This document shows, piece by piece, positions 43,096 through 50,948 of a stretch of 64,000 bases of DNA. Source of the DNA: Bacteroidota bacterium. GTDB lineage: Bacteria > Bacteroidota > Bacteroidia > Bacteroidales > SKPS01. Under the pieces are notes generated by a model. That model worked only from the letters and a program-made list of their open reading frames with translations, was not told the DNA's origin and did no database searches. The translations under genes were made by a program, and so were the position numbers. The stretch covers positions 88,881 through 152,880 of the forward strand of contig JAKLII010000001.1 of the NCBI GenBank assembly GCA_022709695.1. The letters are read 5' to 3'. Each line of letters begins with the position of its first letter. Positions within the stretch are counted from its first letter, which is position 1.

Positions 43096-44535
43096 TTACA
43101 GTTTCTGAAACAACACTCGGAAATCATTTATACAGATAACAAACGTTCCGGGTTTCAGTTCACTGAGTGGAATTACCAGGGTTTTGTCGGGTTGGGGGAA
43201 CCGGGTGCCTTGCAAGATGGTCCGACCGGTCATATCGTTTATTTTCCATGAAAGAGGCTGATTCAGCAGCGTTTCCGGCAAGGCACAGTGCAGGGTTTCA
43301 CCGGCGGGATTCGGGAATACCTGCAGGGTGGACGCTGTACCAAAGGGTTCAGCCACGGGGGTCTGATGTCCGGAGTACTGGTTGTGTTTTCCGGTTGAAT
43401 CGCATTTTACGAGCATCACCGACGAGAGCCGGGGGATGTAGCTTTTGGCTGTACCGGTGATCAGAAAGCCTCCGTCGAAGGTATGCAGGACATGCCGCCC
43501 TTCATCATCCGCAAGCCCGCCAATGATCAGTGCGGGTAAGAGGGGAGACCAGAAGCCGTCGCTTCCGCAGTTGTTCAGCATCAGGTCTTTTCCACCGGAT
43601 GAATATGTTCCGGTATTGTATCCGGCCAGCTGATAGTCTCCTGCAGCAAGCTGGATGGCATCATAGATGCAGTCGTCTTCCTCATCGTTGTACTGGCTGA
43701 TCCACTGGAAGGCACCTGAGGTGTCCACTTTCATCAGAAAACCCTGTTTGCCGTACAAAGGCCATCTGGAAGTCTGGCCGCACAGGAAATATCCGCCTGC
43801 GAGATCCGGTCTGATGGTATAGGCGACATCGGGTCCCGGTGCATCCTCGGTGATGAGCCAGCCTGTGGTTCCATCCTGTCCGGCCTTGTAAAGCAAAAGG
43901 GCGGTATCCTGACCGGGGGTATAGCTTGCGCTTGCCCCTGCACAGATGAGCCCTGTGGCCCCGTCAGTGTTGATGCTGTATAGGGCATCGTACCATGATC
44001 CACCTATCGTATGGTGCCACAATGGATTCAGGTCCGGTTTCAGGGCGCCGGCAATGGCATCGGTATAGCCAAAAGTGGTGTCGGAGCTTTCACCGCAGTA
44101 AAACAGGGTGTCGCCAGGGTTGATCGCAAGTCCGTGGATAAAGTCCCAGCCGGGACCTCCCCACGATTTTTCAGAAAGAATGTTTCCGGAGGTGTCGGAT
44201 TTCATCACCATAAACTGATAATTTCCCTGCAACAGGGCATATCCGCCGAGATAGAGGATGAAGTCTTTCATGACGGCTGCCCGGATGTTCACCAGGTAAG
44301 GTTTCGACAGCATGAAGTCCTTTCTTAACACACCGTTTTGATCCGTAAAGAATACGTAGGGAGCGGTATTCTGCATGAAACCGGTGGCATTGGCCACTGT
44401 TACGTACCCGGAATCCATAAGCTGAAATGAGGCAATCCCCTCATTGTAGGGGGTATTCCCATAGCCATGCGTAAATTTCTGCGCTGAAACCGCAAAAGCC
44501 CCGAACATCAATATCAAACAGAAAAATCTTCTCAT
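43096..44535 (-). CDS. Secreted protein with T9SS type A sorting domain
   Basis: A 479-residue protein from MRRFFCLILMFGAFAVSAQ (signal peptide). A second ATG is three codons upstream. Residues about 25-390 contain repeated units with the pattern GD-(T/Y)-LFYCGESSDTT, GGYFLCGQTSR, GDYQLAGYNTG and GGFLITGTAKS. These read as a six- or seven-bladed beta-propeller. The last 80 residues are a T9SS sorting domain ([41 protein letters not shown]). It is a surface or released protein with no enzymatic motif visible. It lies 26 bases after the outer-membrane protein gene. Confidence 0.88.
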   Translation of the reverse strand: MRRFFCLILMFGAFAVSAQKFTHGYGNTPYNEGIASFQLMDSGYVTVANATGFMQNTAPYVFFTDQNGVLRKDFMLSKPYLVNIRAAVMKDFILYLGGYALLQGNYQFMVMKSDTSGNILSEKSWGGPGWDFIHGLAINPGDTLFYCGESSDTTFGYTDAIAGALKPDLNPLWHHTIGGSWYDALYSINTDGATGLICAGASASYTPGQDTALLLYKAGQDGTTGWLITEDAPGPDVAYTIRPDLAGGYFLCGQTSRWPLYGKQGFLMKVDTSGAFQWISQYNDEEDDCIYDAIQLAAGDYQLAGYNTGTYSSGGKDLMLNNCGSDGFWSPLLPALIIGGLADDEGRHVLHTFDGGFLITGTAKSYIPRLSSVMLVKCDSTGKHNQYSGHQTPVAEPFGTASTLQVFPNPAGETLHCALPETLLNQPLSWKINDMTGRTILQGTRFPQPDKTLVIPLSELKPGTFVICINDFRVLFQKL

Positions 44536-44561
44536 TGCTATCATTTAGATAAATCCTGACT

Positions 44562-45827
44562 CTACCCGGCCGGCTGATACACCACACCCACTGCCACGTG
44601 TCTTTTGTACAGGGCAGATGGGTCCAGAGAAGGGATCAGGGTATGGGATTCAAGCCTTATCTTCCAGAATTTCAATCCGTTGAACTCGAGTGAAAGCCCT
44701 GATGAAAACCTGCTGTATCCACCCCAGCTGTAGCTTCTGGCCACAGCCCAGGAGGGTAGTATATGCCACCGGATGGCACATGTGAACATGGGTTTCATCA
44801 GGGTATTTGGCATCCAGACTGCCTGGGCAAACAGGGCAAATGGGGAGCCTGCAAAGTGGTGCTCCCCGTACACCTGAATTCTGGCAGGCAGGGAGGTATA
44901 ATGGGTGTGGGGAGTACCATGCCTGTTAAACCAGAAGTCAAGGGTATCCGGCGTAAGGGACTTTTCCCAGCCCGGTTCCATCTGAAAAATATTGTCGGTC
45001 TGAATCCCCTCAAAGGTAAAGGTGGTATCCCGGCTGTAGGAATAACTCTTTGCGTTCCAGCGGATAAACCCCAGCTGGTCGATCATGAGCCCGAACCTGG
45101 TGCCGTAATCCGACTGATAGTGGTAAAAGAAGCCTAAGGCAGGACCTGCTCCCTGGTACCGGAATGGCCGTACCGTTTCGGGTGCTGAGCGGCTGAACTG
45201 CATTACGGAGTAAAAAGAGAGATACTCGCCAAAGGGGGCTGTGTACAGAAATCCGGTGTCTATTCCGATGTGCATTTGTCTGTTGCCCATAGCAATTCCT
45301 GCCGTGAAACCAGCCCTGGAGATGCCATGAAGGGTCTTGCTCAGTTTACAGGCTCCGATAAACAAATGCTGGTATTCCAGGCGGTTGTACGCCAGGTGTT
45401 TCAGTGTGACCTCACTGCCTTCATAGGGGTGATTACCGTTCAGGGCAACCAGGGCAACAGGCTTTCCGAAACGCAACTCTTCGAGGTTAAAGTAGCTGAT
45501 GCCGCCCACCCCGAATACCGAATCCCGCGAGGTGAGGTTCCTCAGTGAAAAAAGGGCTGAAATCTCTGCACGGTATTGTGCACCGGCCAGGTTGACCTCC
45601 CGGAGGGAGCCCCCGATCAGGTTCTTTTTGTCCGCATCGATGTAGCCTCCGGACATCAGATTGCTCCACGACGCGTTCGAAAGGGAAGTTGAGCCTGCAT
45701 TGATATCACCGGAAACGGAGATCCTGAGCGAATCGGTTTCTCCCCGGAACAAAGCCGCATCCTGGGCATGCAGTATCCCGTGGATTCCCATCAGCAACAA
45801 TCCCAGATACTTCAGGAATGACTTCAT
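44562..45827 (-). CDS. Predicted outer-membrane beta-barrel protein (DUF5723-like)
   Basis: A 421-residue protein with signal peptide (LKYLGLLLMGIHGILHAQ). The rest is rich in alternating aromatic/polar strands (YRAEISALFSLRNLTS, FLYTAPFGEYLSFYSVMQFS, FGLMIDQLGFIRWNAKS, KFWKIRLESHTLIPS), consistent with a transmembrane beta-barrel. The mix resembles DUF5723 proteins of Bacteroidota; I am not certain of that family name. Its ATG overlaps the stop of the upstream lipoprotein gene by four bases (ATGA), pointing to coupled synthesis of a lipoprotein/barrel pair. Function is unknown. Confidence 0.75.
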   Translation of the reverse strand: MKSFLKYLGLLLMGIHGILHAQDAALFRGETDSLRISVSGDINAGSTSLSNASWSNLMSGGYIDADKKNLIGGSLREVNLAGAQYRAEISALFSLRNLTSRDSVFGVGGISYFNLEELRFGKPVALVALNGNHPYEGSEVTLKHLAYNRLEYQHLFIGACKLSKTLHGISRAGFTAGIAMGNRQMHIGIDTGFLYTAPFGEYLSFYSVMQFSRSAPETVRPFRYQGAGPALGFFYHYQSDYGTRFGLMIDQLGFIRWNAKSYSYSRDTTFTFEGIQTDNIFQMEPGWEKSLTPDTLDFWFNRHGTPHTHYTSLPARIQVYGEHHFAGSPFALFAQAVWMPNTLMKPMFTCAIRWHILPSWAVARSYSWGGYSRFSSGLSLEFNGLKFWKIRLESHTLIPSLDPSALYKRHVAVGVVYQPAG

Positions 45828-47425
45828 AGGTTTACCGTTGTATTGACCGATGCGGACATAATGACCGTCATGTGGTAGTCGGTTTTGAACTTCACCACTG
45901 TACCTGCAGGCCGTGTGTCGAGGACGATATCCAGCACAATCTTCCTTGCATGTCTGAGCTTATCCAGTCGTTCTGCATGGCAGACGAAGGGGATCACGGT
46001 TCTGACAGGAAGCAGGAGGTCGGGCTGAACCAGGTTTCCTGATGCCACGACCCCGGCGGGCTTCACCGAGTCTATGGCGATCCCGTCCCTGTCGAGCATG
46101 GTAAGCGACAGGGTGGCGTCGAAGGGGAAGTAGTTGTCGGCAATAAGGTACAGGGTGGCTTCATGAATCTCAGGTGAGCTGAAGCCGATCCCTGCAGTGG
46201 ATTGAAGGGTAAGATCCTCTGCCAGAAAGGCAAAAGGCATCTGCAATGAGATCCCTGCAGTAAGGGGGTTCTCTGACAGAATGAAATCGTTCCCAAAGGA
46301 GACATTGCCCAATGGATTGGTTTCCATCTCCATCTCATATTCGATCTCATCAGGCAGCATCTCCACCATTGCTTTCATGGTTGCGTTCGAGAACATAAAG
46401 TCATAGGTGGTTGGAACCGCCTTCCCGGCAGCAGGGTTGTAAGAGGCTCTGCTCATCTGCACCGGTTTACCTACAAAGGGATCGTTTACAACCAGTTCCA
46501 GCTGCTTTTTGGTATTCCTGATCACGAGTGAGGTAATCTTCATCAGGATATCCATGCCGATGCCGTTTTCGACATGAATGGTACCCGAAGCGGTATCAAT
46601 GGTGATGGATCCATCCTTGAAGCCGTCAAAGGTACGAATGGGCATCACCTTCTTTCCGGTGGATACGGTGTGGCGGCCAAAGTACCCCCAGGCCTCTTTC
46701 AGGGAAAACTCCTTAAACGTTGCATCTACCCTGAGGGTATCGGAGGGTTTGATCTGTACCGGATTTGCATTGGCAGCAATCCTGGTATCTACCTTGATCT
46801 GCAATCTGTTAACCGAATTGTTGTTTTTTCCGGTAAGGGAAAGCCTGTACCCGCTGATATCCACATCCAGTTCAATTGTACCGGGTACACCCCCAGATGC
46901 TGCCGGAATGAGGGCTGTCGTCTTAAAATATCCTGACCCGTTATCGGATTTCGGGATCGACCAGGTGCACTCAACCGGTTCCGTAAGCGGGTTGGTCAGC
47001 TTCAGCGTTACAATGCCCGTATCCAGCACAATGGTGCGGATTTCGGCCCCATCGAACTGAAACAACACTTCCTCGTTGGAGGTTATGAACGACTGGCCAG
47101 GCTGCAGGGTCACGGTCACAGGCAACGAATACCTGCTGGTGGCAATTTGCTGATCAACCTCTACCAGGGAGGAGGTTGACAAGCGGTACACCTCTTCATT
47201 GTATTCGAGCCAGGCTATATTCTGGCAATCCCCCTTGAGGATCGTATCGGGTATGATATCGGTAAGATCGATCCGGGTCTTCATCAGCGGCCCTGACACC
47301 TCAGTATCCCACGAAAGGGGCTCGCCTTTTCTGCATCCAGGGGATATAATGACCCATACGAACCACACACAGGTGATCCACCACCCAATGTTTCTGGTTG
47401 TGCTAAAATGCCTGTGATGAACCAT
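45824..47425 (-). CDS. Putative lipoprotein of unknown function
   Basis: A 533-residue protein. The N-terminus MVHHRHFSTTRN with WWITCVWFVWVIISPGC gives a hydrophobic stretch and a possible lipidated Cys, then RKGEPLSW. The body is beta-rich with Ig-like segments (GIVTLKLTNPLTEPVECTWSIP, ELDVDISGYRLSL, GMDILMKITSLVIRNTKKQLEL) and no catalytic motif. It abuts the DUF2147 gene (stop directly followed by its ATG) and overlaps the barrel gene by four bases. It is therefore probably the partner of the barrel protein at 44562. Confidence 0.75.
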   Translation of the reverse strand: MVHHRHFSTTRNIGWWITCVWFVWVIISPGCRKGEPLSWDTEVSGPLMKTRIDLTDIIPDTILKGDCQNIAWLEYNEEVYRLSTSSLVEVDQQIATSRYSLPVTVTLQPGQSFITSNEEVLFQFDGAEIRTIVLDTGIVTLKLTNPLTEPVECTWSIPKSDNGSGYFKTTALIPAASGGVPGTIELDVDISGYRLSLTGKNNNSVNRLQIKVDTRIAANANPVQIKPSDTLRVDATFKEFSLKEAWGYFGRHTVSTGKKVMPIRTFDGFKDGSITIDTASGTIHVENGIGMDILMKITSLVIRNTKKQLELVVNDPFVGKPVQMSRASYNPAAGKAVPTTYDFMFSNATMKAMVEMLPDEIEYEMEMETNPLGNVSFGNDFILSENPLTAGISLQMPFAFLAEDLTLQSTAGIGFSSPEIHEATLYLIADNYFPFDATLSLTMLDRDGIAIDSVKPAGVVASGNLVQPDLLLPVRTVIPFVCHAERLDKLRHARKIVLDIVLDTRPAGTVVKFKTDYHMTVIMSASVNTTVNL

Positions 47426-47884
47426 TTAGTTTGTTTTGCGGTTCCAGGTGGTGGTGCGCCCGATGGCGGAAATTCCGACGTAACCCCTTACGAATAATGT
47501 GTTACGGTTCTCCATGGTGATGGTACATTTATAGGTTTTGCCGTTATCGGGATCGTAAATGGTACCATCCGTCCACCGATCACCTTCATATTTAAAACCT
47601 TTAAGGATGAGCAAACCCAGGATAGGGTTCTTTCTCAGCTTCTGATCCGGGTTCTCCTTGTCGAGCTTCGGGGAACCATCAGGTTCATTGGGGTTTTTCT
47701 GCCAGGTGATTCTTCCGAAATAGATATCGGATTTGTTCTTGTAGATATTTACCAGTGCTTTGCTCTGGTCGGTATACCAGTTACCCAGAATATCATCACC
47801 TTTCCAGGCAGGAGCAGGGATAAATGCTGACATCATCAGCGTCAGAACTGCAATCATCGACAAAATGAGCCTTTTTGTTTGCAT
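47426..47884 (-). CDS. DUF2147 family exported protein
   Basis: A 152-residue protein from MQTKRLILSMIAVLTLMMSAF, a signal peptide. An ATG 23 codons upstream is rejected, as it would bury the signal. The DUF2147 core is clear: DDILGNWYTDQSKALVNIYKNKSDIYFGRITW, LGLLILKGFKYEGDRWTDGTIYDPDNGKTYKCTI and RGYVGISAIGRTTTW. The fold is a small lipocalin-like beta-barrel. The role is unknown; a ligand-binding or envelope role is suspected. It ends exactly where the next gene starts. Confidence 0.9.
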   Translation of the reverse strand: MQTKRLILSMIAVLTLMMSAFIPAPAWKGDDILGNWYTDQSKALVNIYKNKSDIYFGRITWQKNPNEPDGSPKLDKENPDQKLRKNPILGLLILKGFKYEGDRWTDGTIYDPDNGKTYKCTITMENRNTLFVRGYVGISAIGRTTTWNRKTN

Positions 47885-47946
47885 AGCATCAGGTTTTAAC
47901 AGTTTCAGGCGGTTAAAGTAGTGAATATGGAGATACGGCACGCGGT

Positions 47947-48828
47947 TTACCACGAATAATTATCCGCAAAGGCAATTAAAACAATGGCCAGGATGGAGGC
48001 TCCGATGCCTGCCCAGTTTACCGGACGCAGTTTTTCCCTGAAAACAAGAAAACCGGTAAGGGCTGATAAAGTGACAATCCCTGCATTGAAAACCGGGAAA
48101 AAAACAGAATTCGGAAAGGAACCGAGGGCTTTGTAAAAATAGTAGGTCGAAAGGTAATTGAATAGTCCCAGGATGATGCCGGCGATGAGGTTTTTGCCCT
48201 GAAACGGAACCTTGTAAACCAGCCATCTGACCAGGGTAATCAACATTCCGATAGAGAAGGCTGTTGAGAACACCACTATGAAGAGGCGTGTCGTATCATC
48301 ATTTTCATTCACGCCATACATTACATTGGTATAGCTCATCAGGGAATCATTGGTGCCATTGCCCAGGAAAAGCAGAACCGGAAGTATAACCAGGATGCTC
48401 TTCAACCGGAAAGGTTCCTTTCTCCTGAAAGTGAGGTAAAAAGCAATCAGTGCCAGCACTATGCCTGCCGCTTTTACCGGTGTAAGGGTATCGTTTTTCA
48501 GCACAAGAACCCCCAGCAGTACGGGGATTACCACCGACATTTTTGAGGAGACGGCCGTGATGGCAATCCCCGCTTTCAGGGATGATACCGCGAACACCGA
48601 GAATACTGTGATGAAAAAGAACCCTATGATGATGGCATTGAAGAGCCATGGTGCCTGAAGGAGGGTACTGACGCTGGTTCCTGCGGGAGCTGTTAGAATG
48701 CCACTGATGATCGCCACCAGGTAGTTTGTGGTAATGGCCTGCAGGGTATCGATCCGGAATTTTCCGAAGATCTTGAAGGTAACCATGATCAGGGTGGAGA
48801 AGAGAAGAGCCAGCAGCAAATGAATCAT
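47947..48828 (-). CDS. DMT/EamA family transporter
   Basis: A 293-residue protein with ten predicted membrane helices in two repeats, as in EamA-type permeases. Examples are LLLALLFSTLIMVTFKIF, TNYLVAIISGILTAP, AGIAITAVSSKMSVVIPVLLGVLVL, VKAAGIVLALIAFYL, then SVFFPVFNAGIVTLSALTGFLVF and AGIGASILAIVLIAF. The substrate is unknown; the superfamily exports metabolites. Its ATG overlaps the ribD stop by four bases, so a link to riboflavin or its precursors is possible. That is only inference from coupling. Confidence 0.88.
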   Translation of the reverse strand: MIHLLLALLFSTLIMVTFKIFGKFRIDTLQAITTNYLVAIISGILTAPAGTSVSTLLQAPWLFNAIIIGFFFITVFSVFAVSSLKAGIAITAVSSKMSVVIPVLLGVLVLKNDTLTPVKAAGIVLALIAFYLTFRRKEPFRLKSILVILPVLLFLGNGTNDSLMSYTNVMYGVNENDDTTRLFIVVFSTAFSIGMLITLVRWLVYKVPFQGKNLIAGIILGLFNYLSTYYFYKALGSFPNSVFFPVFNAGIVTLSALTGFLVFREKLRPVNWAGIGASILAIVLIAFADNYSW

Positions 48829-49889
48829 CTTGCCAAATGTTTACAATTGTAACCAATCTCAAGTAACTCATTACCAAAATGATAAGTCAACTCAGGCTGT
48901 GAGGGCAGGGGAGGTGCAGCGATCCCCTGGCCAAAGAACCGGTTGCCGGTAAACACCCTGTATTCATCCCAAAGGCCTTGCCTCATGAAACCTTCCAGGG
49001 TCTCTTTTCCCCCTTCGATAAGGAGGGTGAGAATTTTATGCTGATACAGGGTGTCCATCAGGGAGTTGAACACTGACTGATCCGGAGGATTGACCGGAAT
49101 GAACAGAACTTTATCAGTCGTTTCCACGGGTGGACTGGCTGTATAGATCCAGGTGGGAACGGAGCCGTCATAAACCCTGTAATCTGTTCCGGAATCCCCT
49201 TCACGGTCAAGGATGATGCGCAGCGGGCTTTTCCCGGGCCATTCGCGGGTAGTAAGTTCCGGGTCATCGTTTCTGACCGTGCCGGCACCCACCAGAATCG
49301 CATCGGTTTCGGCACGCCAGCGGTGTACCAGCGATTTCAGCTTCAGGTCGGTGATCCAGTTTACCCCGGCTGAGGTATCCGGGGTGCGCAGCTTATCCAT
49401 GAACCCGTCGCGGGTCTGGGCCCATTTCAGTATGATCCGTGGGCGATGCAGGGTTTGAAAGGTGATGAAAGCATGGTTCAGCCGCTGTGCCTCTTCTTCA
49501 GCCACACCCACATCCACCCTGATGCCTGCATCCCTGAGCCTGCGGATTCCTTTGCCTGCCACAAGCGGATTAGGATCAGCACAGCCGATCACGACCCTGG
49601 GGATGCCGCCGGAAATGATCAGGTCGGCGCAGGGCGGGGTTTTTCCCCAATGGCTGCACGGTTCAAGGTTCACATACAAGGTGCAGGTTTTCAGAACTTC
49701 CGGATCCCGGATGCGGCTAATGGCAACGACTTCTGCATGAGGGCCCCCGAAACGGTGGTGGTACCCTTCGCCAACGACAACCCCATCATGAACCACCACA
49801 CATCCTACCAGGGGATTGGGGGCAACCAGCCCGGCACCCCGGGCGGCCAGCTCAAGGCATCTGTGCATGAAGACCTCATCCGCAGTCAT
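48825..49889 (-). CDS. ribD: Bifunctional riboflavin deaminase/reductase RibD
   Basis: A 354-residue protein. The deaminase domain spans residues 1-145, with zinc ligands in HAEVVAIS and NLEPCSHWGKTPPCADLII. The reductase domain follows (RIILKWAQTRDGFMD, ILVGAGTVRNDDPELTTR, LLIEGGKETLEGFMRQGLWDEYRVF). It converts the pyrimidine product of GTP cyclohydrolase II into the ribitylamino precursor of riboflavin. No other rib gene is in the window and no FMN riboswitch is present. The promoter box ends four bases before the ATG, predicting a leaderless mRNA. It is divergent from prmC with 90 bases between and coupled to the DMT gene. Confidence 0.97.
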   Translation of the reverse strand: MTADEVFMHRCLELAARGAGLVAPNPLVGCVVVHDGVVVGEGYHHRFGGPHAEVVAISRIRDPEVLKTCTLYVNLEPCSHWGKTPPCADLIISGGIPRVVIGCADPNPLVAGKGIRRLRDAGIRVDVGVAEEEAQRLNHAFITFQTLHRPRIILKWAQTRDGFMDKLRTPDTSAGVNWITDLKLKSLVHRWRAETDAILVGAGTVRNDDPELTTREWPGKSPLRIILDREGDSGTDYRVYDGSVPTWIYTASPPVETTDKVLFIPVNPPDQSVFNSLMDTLYQHKILTLLIEGGKETLEGFMRQGLWDEYRVFTGNRFFGQGIAAPPLPSQPELTYHFGNELLEIGYNCKHLAR

Positions 49890-49893
49890 GCTG

Positions 49894-49901
49894 CAAACCT
49901 A
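49894..49901 (-). promoter_or_regulatory. -7 box placed for a leaderless ribD mRNA
   Basis: On the minus strand TAGGTTTG is followed by CAGC and then the ribD ATG. This leaves no room for a riboswitch or a ribosome binding site. Confidence 0.55.
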
Positions 49902-49966
49902 CGGCTTTTTCGACAACTGGAAAAGGTGTCCGGCGACAGGGGAAGCCCCCGTTTTGAAATTTTCGC

Positions 49967-49974
49967 TACCTTTG
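49967..49974 (+). promoter_or_regulatory. -7 box placed for a leaderless prmC mRNA
   Basis: TACCTTTG is followed by CAGCG and then the ATG at 49980. It fixes the start of prmC, which in frame could extend far upstream into ribD antisense. Confidence 0.55.
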
Positions 49975-49979
49975 CAGCG

Positions 49980-50855
49980 ATGATCGGGAAGACCAATCTG
50001 GCGAAGGATTTGCTGAAAGAGGTGGCCCTGCAGCTCACAGACCACTATACGGAGGAAGAGGCAGCTGCCGTGGCCCGTATCCTCTTTGAAGACCGTTTCG
50101 GGTTTACCCGCACCTCCATGGCACTCGATCCTTACCTCAGGATCTCTGAATCGGGAATTGTAAGGCTGCATAAAGATCTGCGGAAACTGAAATCTGGGAT
50201 GCCGGTACAATATGTTACCGGAAATGCCCGGTTCTGCGGACTTTCGTTTCGCGTGGAACCCGGAATCCTGATTCCCAGGCAGGAGACCGAAGAGCTTGTG
50301 AAGCTTTGCGCCGAAGCGTTGTGCGATCTGAATGAGCCTATGGTCATTGACTTCTGCACCGGCAGCGGGGCAATTGCCGTGGCGATCAAAAAATCGTTTC
50401 CCGCATCACACGTTTTTGCTACGGATTACCAGGCAGGGATACTTGAAATAGCATCTTACAATGCATTAAAAAACAATGTTGTAATTGATTATTTCCAGCA
50501 TGATCTGCTGACAGGGGAGCTGCCTGCTTCCCTGAGCCACTTTGATCTGGTGGTGAGCAATCCACCCTATATTCCCGAATCCTTCAAGGCTGATCTTGCA
50601 GTGCAGGTGAAAGATTTTGAACCTTCGGCTGCTCTGTTTGTTCCAGATGGGGATCCTGTTTGTTTCTACCGCAGGCTGGCAGAATACTCCATGGAGATCC
50701 TGAGACCCGGCGGAGTCCTCCTGGTGGAAACAGATCACCGCTACAATGCATCGGTAGCCGGTTTGTTCAGCGCTGCAGGATTCGGTTCCGTTGCCTCGTT
50801 AACAGACCTCTCCGGAAAGGAACGGTTTGTTACCGCAATGAAAAATTTGAATTAA
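49980..50855 (+). CDS. prmC: Release factor glutamine methyltransferase PrmC
   Basis: A 291-residue protein. The open frame reaches back to 49446, but that part is antisense to ribD. The -7 box five bases upstream and the normal family length support MIGKTNLAK as the start. The N-terminal helical domain binds the release factor. The SAM-binding motif is VIDFCTGSGAIAVAI, and the catalytic NPPY is in LVVSNPPYIPES near residue 191. It methylates the Gln of the GGQ motif in release factors 1 and 2, aiding termination. The C-terminal half is complete. Confidence 0.96.
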   Translation: MIGKTNLAKDLLKEVALQLTDHYTEEEAAAVARILFEDRFGFTRTSMALDPYLRISESGIVRLHKDLRKLKSGMPVQYVTGNARFCGLSFRVEPGILIPRQETEELVKLCAEALCDLNEPMVIDFCTGSGAIAVAIKKSFPASHVFATDYQAGILEIASYNALKNNVVIDYFQHDLLTGELPASLSHFDLVVSNPPYIPESFKADLAVQVKDFEPSAALFVPDGDPVCFYRRLAEYSMEILRPGGVLLVETDHRYNASVAGLFSAAGFGSVASLTDLSGKERFVTAMKNLN

Positions 50856-50948
50856 ACTATTGGCCAAAACCTGTTTTATTTGTTGATATGGAAATATTGA
50901 CGTATTTTTATCCGATCTTGCCATAACCCTATAATCCTTAAGGAACCT

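Noticed and set aside
49446..49979. Upstream extension of the prmC frame
   Set aside because: It is wholly antisense to ribD, would add 178 residues absent from PrmC proteins, and lies upstream of the -7 box.
49890..49979. FMN riboswitch ahead of ribD
   Set aside because: The promoter box is four bases from the ATG and the intergenic region is only 90 bases, with no RFN-type conserved stems.
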